Shown here: positions 50,722 to 60,180 of the stretch, piece after piece
Position numbering within the stretch: the first letter of the stretch is position 1
Layout of the letters: every line of letters begins with the position of its first letter
Source of the DNA: Ipomoea triloba
Taxonomy: Eukaryota > Streptophyta > Magnoliopsida > Solanales > Convolvulaceae
NCBI RefSeq assembly: GCF_003576645.1
Contig: NC_044917.1
Location: forward strand, 10,838,958 to 10,902,957
DNA length: 64,000 nucleotides
Reading direction: 5' to 3'
Notes under the pieces: model-generated
Told to the model about the DNA's origin: nothing
The model's input: the letters and a program-made list of their open reading frames with translations, nothing else
Database searches by the model: none
Program-made: the position numbers and the translations under genes

Positions 50722-51144
50722 ATGGAAAATCCAGCTCTTTCTTTGTTTGCTAACGGGGACGAGAACGGTAACGATGTTGTTGTGAACAACAAAGGAGGGA
50801 ACGGCAACGTTGTTACACATTCCCAAGCACCGGTGAATGTTGGTTCACAGAACGGTGTAGGCATCACGGGAAATGTTCCTACGATGCAGGTACCTTCGGT
50901 ACCAAATGGATCGGCTAATAGCCATGGAAGATCCAGTGGTGTGATTACTACATGGTCCGAGGACTGTGGTAGTGTGACCAATGACTTCGATCATAATCAA
51001 GGGAAGGTTAAGCGAAAGCTTAAACCTGAACTAGTTTATGTGAGGAAGGTGAATGGTCATTACGATGCAAACCGTCATCCTGGTGAAAAGGTTGAAGACA
51101 ACTTTGCTAGGATTAATGGGTACGGTGGATGGTTGGACGAGTGA
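50722..51144 (+). CDS. Unknown ORF in the copia internal region
   Basis: A 140-codon frame that starts 49 bp after the 5' LTR, where gag should begin. It is Asn/Gly/Val-rich at first (LFANGDENGNDVVVNNKGGN), then basic (GKVKRKLKPELVYVRKVNGH). I see no zinc knuckle or other gag motif. It may be a degenerate gag start or a sequence captured by a non-autonomous element. Confidence 0.4.
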   Translation: MENPALSLFANGDENGNDVVVNNKGGNGNVVTHSQAPVNVGSQNGVGITGNVPTMQVPSVPNGSANSHGRSSGVITTWSEDCGSVTNDFDHNQGKVKRKLKPELVYVRKVNGHYDANRHPGEKVEDNFARINGYGGWLDE

Positions 51145-53223
51145 AGGTCACAACCGAATTCCGATGTGCTGTGATGAGACCACCCCGAGGGAGTGGACTG
51201 CTGAACAAGTGGAACAAGGCACACGGTGTGATGGACTACTACGAGATAGGGATTAGGAAGTTTTATTTCCAATGTAATCTCCTATCTAGTTGAATTTATT
51301 CGAATAAATTTGTAGTAGTATCCATGTAATATTTTTATTGCTTTAAAAATATGTATGTTCCATTGAGAAGTATTGAATCACGATATACATGCATATTATT
51401 TTGTGAAATAATTTTGATGTATGATTCAATATGTTATATGCTTTGTGCATATGTAGCATTTGTTTGAGAAAGGCTAATATGGTTAATGACCAACAAGAAA
51501 TGTAACTTGTGTGTTGCATGGTTGAAATCACGTAATGAACCTCGGTTCTAGATTTCATGGGAAATCAATTGTCAAAAATTGAAATAACCTTATAATCGTT
51601 AGCACTTCGACTTAATTGTTTCGAATATTTTTAAGTGATATTCTTAATGCGATTGTAATGGTTTGATTCAACTAGTTGGAATTCTGGTTGATTTGATCTC
51701 GTTAATTGTGTTATAATTAACTTGATCAGAAATTCCTAATTTTACTAGTGTGAAATTAATTTGAGACAAATGATGAAATGTTGGGTCAATAATCTGTTGA
51801 ATTGAGCTTAAGTGCTAATGTTGTAGCACTAACGGAAACGCTCAATTCGTTGCTATTTATTTAGCAATTCGGTACGCTATAGTACATATTTACATTTGTT
51901 CTAAAGCTTAATCGCTTAACGAAAAATGTATTTAGTACTGGGTAAGTGGGTTTGATACACCACTAACGTACCAACGTAATAGTGTTTCGTACAATAACGG
52001 ACTAGTGTATTATTAGCGCTTTAAGGGCTAATTGAATTCACTAGGATAGTGCACTACGGCACTAACGTCAAAATGGCTTGTTTAATACCAAGATTAATCT
52101 ATTAGTTAAGGCACGAATTGTAGTGCTTAACGGGATTAAAGATGGAATTAAAGCTCAAGCTAGTGGGCGTTGAAATGGTTGTCACAATCATTTGAGACGA
52201 AAGCATATGGAAGAATGTTAGTCTTCCGGGAAGAGGTAATTCAATCACCTCTCGTGGGGTTTAACTGCACCTTGCAGAAGGTTGCTACCCCTCCACCTCT
52301 CGTGATCGTTAGGGGCAGTTTGACACTGCCTATACCTTGCGAGAAGAGGTTGGTTATTGCTTTCAAAACCGTTGTTGCGGTATATTATTCTTTATAAGAA
52401 TAAAGTGAAAACCAATTTAATTGTCGTATTAATGCGGTTTAAAGGCGATCGATGTGGTGAACAAGAAACACCTTCGGGTGATCTCTATGTTGTTATTATA
52501 CTTGAGAGTATAATGTGGATTCACCTCAATCAAACGATGCTACCGAACACGATTATCAATACGTTGATATGTTCGGGCCTACCTCAAGAATGTGGGGGTG
52601 AGGCAATTGTCTTTTGGACAAGCAAAAACCTTTTACGAAAGTTCCCTACAAAGTAACTCGATAAGGTTCCTTACGAGTGTGGATAGGTTTGAGCTATCCC
52701 GTTGATACTTGAAATGTGGGGGTGGCTTGCCAAATGTGTTTGTTCTTAGTACTCAAAGTCCACGTCTCGGACGTACGTAAGAATATAACGAATCAGAAAT
52801 TCATCGTTCGTAGAAGATGGTTTTTCTGTGAAGGTCAATTGAAGGACCTAAAACCCGAACTCATAGCTAGACGTAGCTAATGAGTAATGATTTGGAAAAT
52901 CCTATTATCCAGATTTTCTGACTTACATGTTAGAATGCGATATCCACAATCTAACTTGTTAACTAGAAAATGGAATGGATTTGGTAAGGATTGAAAAATC
53001 ATGTGGTTCGATTTTCTGACATACTTGTTAGAATGCGATATGCATAGTCTAACTTGTTTACTAGAAAATGGATCAGGTTTTCTAACACGGCTTGTTAGAA
53101 AATAAAGCCTCGTATGGATGTAGAAATTGTGCTTTCTACGGATGTCCATGAGAAGTAAAATAAGTTTACCTCTCGTGATTGGACAAAGTCACCTCTCGTG
53201 ACCGGCCAAGCTATTAAGGAAAT

Positions 53224-53298
53224 AATTCTGAACATTACGGAATTAACTTTAAGTTAAATCNAATTCTGAACATTACGGAATTAACTTTAAGTTAAATC
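53224..53298 (+). repeat. 37-bp direct duplication around an N
   Basis: The stretch starting AATTCTGAACATTACGG and ending AAGTTAAATC occurs at 53224-53260 and again at 53262-53298, separated only by an undetermined base. This looks like two contig ends joined without merging their overlap. Confidence 0.8.
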
Positions 53299-54229
53299 CA
53301 ATACATTTTCTAAGAATTAATCTCCTGATTAGTGGTAGTTGGTTCGAAGGGTGCAATTTGGTCTTGTACCAAAAAGAGGCTATAATGTGAAGTAGATTCT
53401 ATCTTAGAGAATCATACTTCGGAACTGGTTGCTCTTCCTCCGGGTTGTAAAACCTTTGGATCCTAGGTGGATCATCGGGTTGGAAGATAAAATCAGTTAA
53501 TTTCATTGAAGTATAAGGACAGGCTAGTAATCGAAGATTACTTGCGAGTGCCTTAATTACTTTAATGTGTATTCTCTCGTGTGAGAATAATAATCCATAA
53601 GGATGACACTCTCCTTAACCACTGCGTGGGATTTGGAAGTTCATCAAATGGATGAACCACTATCTTTATAAACAAGGAACGGCCTAAGGGTTCTGTTGGT
53701 TCCTCGCTATGAAAGAAAGTGTGTAACTTGGTAAAATCCTTGTATGGTAAAAACAATAAGCCTGAAATATTGGCATGTGATGTTTCGATCATACAATGAT
53801 AAACCAACGAGTTTAGTATAAACAAAGTAACAAATGTCTATGGTATACGATAGATAGTGACGTTGCTATGCGTTTATACACGATAAACTCATCGTGGGTA
53901 GAAAATAATCGAGTGACCAAGTCTACCAGAATCATGTTAAATTGGAAATTTGACGTGAAAGATATGATATTGGCGGATTTAAATCTTCGGGATTAAAATC
54001 ATGAGAAGACCTGATGGTCTCGTGTGAAGCCAATCTCACTGTGTTGATTAATTCCTTGCAAAAGGATGATAATCAAGTGGCTTGGACAACGTTAGATACT
54101 AACTATCCAAAATCACAAAGATTGTACTTCTCGATGAGAATACACTCCGATTATTGGTAAGTTCAATTGTATCTAAGTGTTGTATTTGGCCAAATATTGC
54201 CTTGCGGTTTATAAACTCTGTAGTAATAC

Positions 54230-54830
54230 GAGTAGCCCTAGTGCTACGCACTAGAAGGCAATACTGGAAAATTATGAGATACCTTTGGTATACTTATGAT
54301 TTTGGACTGCACTACGTGTGATATCCAGCCATACTTGGAAAGTATAGCACCTTAACCGGATATCTAAATGACGTTGAGTCCGTGAGAGGCTACATGGTTG
54401 ATGTGAGCCGGGATAGTCAGTCAAAAAGTGGAAATTCTCGTGAAAGCTAGATCCGTGTTGAAATCTACGCTGAAAACCTTAGGACACATGTGTCTCGAGA
54501 GGTTGAATGGTAATGCCATTCTTGTTGAGAATGTTCCCGAGTTGGAAAACTCATACCTCCAATGTTATTGTTTTGCGATAGTCAATCCAAAAATTGGTTG
54601 AGTATGGAGTTGTATGGTAGTCTAGACTTATAAGTCGTAGACATAATACCATTAAACAATTTCTCGCAACGGGAGTTGTCTCTGTTGATTATAAGGTCAG
54701 AGGACAACGTAGCGGCCGCTAACCTAAAGGGTAACCTTTGGTTGTTGAGAAATTGATATGAGGAATGGGTCTATAGCCCTTGGTATATAAAAATTCCATA
54801 GTGGATACCCAACCTAGCTGGCACCTAGGT
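54230..54830 (+). pseudogene. Degenerate copia reverse transcriptase/RNase H remnant
   Basis: Across frame breaks the translation resembles the end of copia pol: KLWYLWYTYDFGLHYV, YPAILGKYS, GYLNDVESVRGYMVDVS, then SVDY, VRSEDNVA, LKG and a terminal MGL-like phrase. These match copia RNase H landmarks (GLHYxGYPA, VDYVRSxDNIADPLTKG, GMGL). Stops and frameshifts make it non-functional. Confidence 0.6.
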
Positions 54831-55594
54831 TCAATGGGACAACTAAATTATGGAATGAGCGCGTCACTGTGGGGGTCTCCGATCCCTACCACTCCTCGTT
54901 AAAACAGTGACTCCCGATCGAGGCTAGCACATTAGTGCTTTAATGATTCGATTGTTGAATTGGTTTGTGCTAAGTGCGCAAAGTCAATTAACATGTGTTG
55001 AGTTACAGGAAACTCGAGAAAGAATCACCTATGTGAGAGAGAAGTGTGGGTCGCTTCAAAGGAGAATTGAACTGGGCTCAATTCTTTAGAAACTCTTGCA
55101 GAACCAGGCAGGTGTCCCACGACCAAAATGGGCACAGTCATGAGAACAGGACGTGGTTGGAAGGTTCCTGTGTGAGATTTGTCAATGTCTACACAAATGG
55201 CAGTCGGTTCAAAGACATCGCGTTCTACCGTACAGCTAGTAGGGTATATAGATCTCACAAGGCAAGGTTCAAAGGGTTAAACCTACCTCTGCTATGCAGG
55301 AATCAACCGTTGAACACAGTTGTTTCCGTTTTCCAAAATTATCCCGAAAACAATTTTCATTCATGTGGGGGATTGTTGGAAAAAATGGCAATAAATGGCA
55401 TTTTAAGTGGCCATTTTGTGGTATAAATATATGTAGGATCCACATTCGATTTGGGTCGGGTCAAAGTGGATTCGGATTCTTCGTAGTGAGACGAAGAGAT
55501 CGATATATTATACGCTCAAAATGGATAATGGGTAAATGAGAAATTGGTTCTCAAAGTAGACCCATTGAGATGGAAAATTGTGGGAAAAGCTTTA

Positions 55595-56712
55595 CAGCAC
55601 GTTTGGTTCACGGAATGAATTTGGAGGGAATAGGAATGTTATTCTATAGGGAATGGAATAGGTAAGGAATACAACAGGAATTGTATTATATTGTTTGGTT
55701 CGTTGAAGGAATAGACTTTAGGAATTGTATTTCAACGTTTGGTTGGTTGAAGGAATAGAAATGGAATATATGTTTAAAAGACATAAATACCCTTATACAA
55801 AATATATTATTATTATTATTATTATTGCATAAATTTTTTTATAAAATATTATTCTAGAGTAATTACAATATTAAAAGAATGATCTATAAATTATGAAACA
55901 AAATATATTCATAAAATAACAAAATTTTTTAAACAACATTTAATAATATTCAGAAGAATAAATTATGAAGTTTTCAAGAAGTTTGTTTGAGATGGATGTC
56001 TCTCCTTATTTCAAGGAGTCTTCCTGCAACAAAAGATCAGATATTCAAGAGTCCTAATATTACTATTTGCTCAAGAATAAATAATATTAAGTATAACATA
56101 TATTAATAATTAGTCTTTTCTTGCTGTTTGAAACATAGTATGTGGTTAACATACGAATATTTATTTTCTTAGTTTTTTTTATTGCTTTTTGTTTGAGGTT
56201 GAGGACAAAGGTTACGTTCCTGGTGGCTACCTTTCGCAAATAGGATTGCATCCAGAAATTATAATGTTACGGCGATTCCCTGCCAAATCTCTCCCAAACC
56301 TTCGTCGATTCCTTGCAGCATGATGGATGCAGATGGCATGGATGGTCCTTAACGTATTGTTGATTGGCGGCCTGCAGATTTTTCGTGAGACAGTGTTGCG
56401 AGTTTCCGGCGAATCGATGAGGCTAACAATGAAACAGATGGTGGCGTTGGCAAAGAGAAAGAAAGAGAGAAAAATAACAGTTTGGGTTAAACAAAGGATA
56501 AAATAGGAAATAAAATATAAAAGTTATTCCTGAGAACTCAGGAATAGGTTAATACCAGGGGCAGCCAATAATAGCTATTCCTCCGGTAGGGGGAATGGGC
56601 CATTCCTAGGAACAATATTCCTGGGAATAAAAGTGTTTAGCAAACGAAGGAATAGACCTATTACTGGGAATGCTATGCCATTTCAAGCCTATTCCGTGAA
56701 CCAAACGTGCCA
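55595..56712. mobile_element. PIF/Harbinger-type non-autonomous element
   Basis: Terminal inverted repeats CAGCACGTTTGGTTCACGGA and TCCGTGAACCAAACGTGCCA, flanked by TTA duplications (55592-55594, 56713-56715). The 5' LTR has the empty site (AAGCTTTAAGG). No transposase is seen in 1.1 kb. GCACGTTTGGTTC ends with TTA duplication are typical of this superfamily in plants. Confidence 0.85.
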
Positions 56713-56970
56713 TTAAGGAAAAGCATTTGTCCCACATTGGTTTGGGAAGAAGATTTCACCCACTATATATACAAGAGGCTTTCTTAAGCTCATTGACTTG
56801 TATGGCATAGATGCTCTCTCTCGCGCGCAGGGGGGTGCAAATCAAATCCCAAAATGAGTTCGAAAGGCTTGAACTCGTGTGCGCCGGCACCTGCGGGCTA
56901 AGTTATGCCAAAACTCCGAGCTATTTTTCCATACCACTGCCTGCGACCTCTCGAAGGTGCGCAGCAGCGC

Positions 56971-57147
56971 GCGAGACGTGGTCTCGCGGCATAGCCGAGC
57001 CGCAGCGCTCGAGACATCAATGTCTCGAGGCTGGGCAGGGTCGAGACATAAGTGATGTCTCGACTTCGAGACATCAGTCTCGCGCCTGGGTTCGAGACAT
57101 CAGCGATGTCTCGCGCACTGCCAGCGCGCGAGACATGCGATGTCTCG
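56971..57147. repeat. Six consecutive CGAGAC palindromes in the 3' LTR
   Basis: Arms and spacers: GCGAGAC-gtg-GTCTCGC (56971-56987), CTCGAGACAT-ca-ATGTCTCGAG (57008-57029), TCGAGACAT-aagtg-ATGTCTCGA (57041-57063), CGAGAC-atca-GTCTCG (57067-57082), CGAGACAT-cagcg-ATGTCTCG (57093-57113) and CGAGACAT-gcg-ATGTCTCG (57129-57147). All arms are perfect. A seventh half-site lies near 57190. Confidence 0.92.
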
Positions 57148-57796
57148 AACGATAGTTGCGTCGCGATAGTAGCGCGCGTTAGCGGTATCTCTCGATGTCT
57201 CGCGGACGGCGTACTGTGCGCAACTAAAGTAACCTCTCGGAGGCTATAATCTGGAACGACCTTTCTCCTTCCACCGTGACTGTTCAGGAGACCAATCCAA
57301 GATGTTATAGAATTTATTTCGTATTTATTCTAATAATAACATCTAGGATTAAACTCTTGTTAGTGGTGGTTAAATAGGGAGTTAGTGGCAGATTAAAGTG
57401 CTGTTAGTGGAGAGGAGGTTACAAGGCCAGAATTGAATGCCATGTTGAATGCCATTAATCCTTTCCTCTACTATATATTTCCAGGTTGAGCAGGAGATTT
57501 ATAACAACAAAACGAAAATCAGTTTTCCTCCTCGAAACTCTGCTCCTCCTTCGTTCTAGCCACCTGTGTTCATCCCACGTTCTCGTTCGCCGGATCCAAG
57601 TTCGTGTGCTCAAACGGCGGATCGTAGTACGTTTTATCCTGGGAAACCTAGACCGCAACGCTCCAGCACCCCGGGAGGCGGTAAATAAGGTTTTAAGGAC
57701 AGAGGCAACTCGACTCGTACTTACAACTACCCCAAAAGTCCGTTCTCCCCATCCCTTGTATTCCAGGTTTATCGAACCTTTGCTGTAGGTTTAAAT

Positions 57797-58171
57797 TGTT
57801 ACAAACCATGCATCAGCAGACCATGCATCCGCAGAGGAGGAACATGAACGTGGCAAGAGAATCGTAAGACCACCTAGCAAACTGAAGGACTATATTTGCT
57901 CCTAAATTGTCTAGTTCTGACAAATTCTTATTCTGCTTTCAACTTTATTAGATTACATGTGGTTAAGTAATAATGTAGGCTTCTTGGTAGGAATTCATTA
58001 GTTATGTGTGCTGTATAAATGGCGTTTTTGACAGCAAAGTGATTATCAAAGAAATAACATCGTTTCCTTCCTCTAAACTTTGGTTCTCTCTTCTCCCTAA
58101 CCCTTTTCTTGTCTGGAGGCATTCCATCCTCTAAAGTGGAAAACCTTGCTACCTACATTCCCTCCTTAACA
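57797..58171. mobile_element. Nested solo LTR
   Basis: A 375-bp insert absent from the 5' LTR. It begins TGTTAC and ends TTAACA, with TAAAT duplicated on each side (57792-57796, 58172-58176), and has a TATA-like TATAAATGG near 58013. TG...CA ends and a 5-bp duplication identify a solo LTR of another family. Confidence 0.82.
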
Positions 58172-58621
58172 TAAATTCCTGGAATTTTGTGGAATTCCTT
58201 GTAATATTTGTTTTAGTGGTTTTTTCCTATTTCGTCCATTTTCTTGGGTATTTCGAGAATTGTTTCCCAACATCTCATAGATGAAATAAAAAATTAAAAA
58301 TTAAAATTCAATAAACATGAAATCTTCCGAGAGAAAAAAAATGCTAAAGATGATATAATTTTATGTTTTGAACAAATTAAAATATCAAAACTATATTGAA
58401 AACTTAACAGCAAACATATTCCACCCTATCAATAAGATTAATAATTAATTGAAAACTAATCAAAATAACTTCTAAAACTGATGACCAATACTATGGCAAT
58501 CCAATCATTTTCAATTTTAACCTTTTTGAAAATTTATTTATTGAACAATCTGTAACATTAGCATCGTAATCTATATTCACCACTATATAACTATTTGAAA
58601 TTCAGTGACTTAAAACGAGAA

Positions 58622-58692
58622 GCACCAGTGGTCTAGTGGTAGAATAGTACCCTGCCACGGTACAGACCCGGGTTCGATTCCCCGCTGGTGCA
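58622..58692 (+). tRNA. tRNA-Gly (GCC), second copy, possibly decayed
   Basis: Identical to the 45999 gene except that the T-stem 3' side reads CCCCG instead of CCCGG, breaking a base pair. A- and B-boxes and the GCC anticodon are intact. It may still be transcribed, but the mismatch and decayed partner suggest a pseudogene. Confidence 0.75.
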
Positions 58693-58698
58693 TTCTGT

Positions 58699-58786
58699 GT
58701 TGCAATGACGGAAGCTGAGACCTTGTGGTGATTTGGTTCTCCACAGCTTGTCTGAACTTAATCGGACGACCATCAGCGCCTCTGAG
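58699..58786 (+). pseudogene. Decayed snoRNA-like unit after second tRNA-Gly
   Basis: It aligns with 46075-46162 (TTGTGGTGATT, CCACAG, GACGACCATCAGCG, CTCTGAG). The D box CTGA (58782-58785) is kept, but the C box is ATGACGG (58705-58711) in place of ATGATGA. A long T-run follows at 58788. Confidence 0.65.
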
Positions 58787-58787
58787 C

Positions 58788-59285
58788 TTTTTTTTTTTTC
58801 TTTTTTTTCTTTTTTTTTCCTTTGGTGGACTATTTTCACATAATTAATAAAATCTCCTTATTATGTTTTTTTTTTTTTTAATACTATTGACGATGTTTAA
58901 CATTTTTATCTTCAAATTATTTTATAGTACAATTAATATTTAATGTATTATGGATGTTCTTTTTTTTCTTTTTTTTTTCCTTTGGTGGACTATTTTCACA
59001 TAATTAATAAAATCTCCTTATTATGTTTTTTTTTTTTAATACTATTGACGATGTTTAACATTTTTATCTTCAAATTATTTTATAGTACAATTAATATTTA
59101 ATGTATTATGGATGTATAAATATGATGTAATCTTTTTTTTTTCCTTCCTTTGGTGGACTATTTCCACATAATTAGTAAAATCTCCCGCTATGTTTAACAT
59201 TTTTATCTTCAAATTATTTTATAATAAAATTAATATTTTTTTTGAAGAATAAAATTAATATTTAATGTATTATTATGGATGTATA
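58788..59285 (+). repeat. Tandem triplication, unit about 165 bp
   Basis: The unit runs from a T-rich tract through CCTTTGGTGGACTATTTTCA and CTTCAAATTATTTTATAGTA to TATTATGGATG. Copies begin near 58788, 58952 and 59128; the third has an internal deletion. The first locus (46165-46285) has a single copy, so this followed duplication of the tRNA segment. Confidence 0.85.
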
Positions 59286-59341
59286 AATATGATGTAATCA
59301 ATCATATTTTGTTACGTTATTAAAAAGGTAAATTTGATCTC

Positions 59342-60180
59342 TTTTTTTTTTTTTTTTTGTGAATAAAATTGTTAAAATTAATAGTAAAAAGAGAGAGATT
59401 TAAAAATCCAATAAAGTTAAACTAAAAAATGTATATCATTTTATCCTCTAATTCTCTCGCATATATCCCTACCAACTATACACCCACATCTCAAATGTGA
59501 CTAATAATACAGTCAATCTAGTAGTGTCCTACAAGGCTACAACATATATTACCACATATAACAAAGATATTATAACAATGAGATATGGCAAAACATGAGA
59601 AAGATTGTTAGCAAAATAAGTAAAAAAATTTCAAATCAAAAACCCCTTCAAGTGAAAATCGGTCACACTCGCACATCAAAATTGCATAACACAAGACACA
59701 CACATATTTTATATTTACTTTAGTTCAAGTGCATAATCAATATTCTTTTATGGTACAAAATTGCATAACATAAGATACAAAAATGTATAATATAAGACAC
59801 AAAAATACATAACACAAGGTACAAAAACGCATGTTATATTTATTTTATTTAAGGTACAGAATTATATAACGTGAGACACATAAATGCATAACACAAAACA
59901 CATGTACATGTTTTTCAGTAAAAAAAAAAATCTGTAATATAAATTGAACAGCAAACCGTCACTATAAAATTTAGAATTTAAAACTACATTGTTTATAACT
60001 AGGGTCTGCAGTATCCTAGTCCACGGTATAAGGATGGTAGAAATATACTCTTAGCAGGCTAGAAAATGGATTGGGCTAATTTGTTCAGTCCATTTGCTGC
60101 AACTCTTATTTCTTCTTCTTCCCCAGATAACATAATCACGCTTTTGACGAGCCGAGCATGAAGAAGAAGAAGAAGAGAGG
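59342..60180. other. Intergenic spacer and AHG2/PARN promoter
   Basis: AT-rich. Short repeats built on GCATAACACAAG and ACAAAAATGCATAA lie at about 59690-59900. No gene or tRNA is seen. Confidence 0.5.

Larger units (their letters stand above)
48354..58272 (+). mobile_element. Ty1/copia LTR retrotransposon, non-autonomous, with nested insertions
   Basis: A complete element by structure: 5' LTR 48354-50673, internal region 50674-55373, 3' LTR 55374-58272. LTRs begin TGTTGGA and end CCCAACA. The duplication TCTCA flanks it (48349-48353, 58273-58277). A purine tract (CATGTGGGGGAT) precedes the 3' LTR. The internal region has no intact pol, only decayed RNase H-side sequence near 54230-54830 (GLHYV, then VDY...RSEDNVA), placing it in copia. 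I see no standard tRNA-Met primer site after the 5' LTR. Where they align the LTRs differ at only a few bases, so insertion is fairly recent. It lies between the two tRNA-Gly-snoRNA copies. Confidence 0.9.
55374..58272 (+). repeat. 3' LTR with nested elements
   Basis: It matches the 5' LTR at both ends and carries extra segments: a PIF/Harbinger-like element (55595-56712), a GC-rich palindrome array (56971-57147, lost from the 5' LTR) and a solo LTR (57797-58171). There is also a 60-bp difference near 57310-57370. It ends CCCAACA at 58272. Confidence 0.88.
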
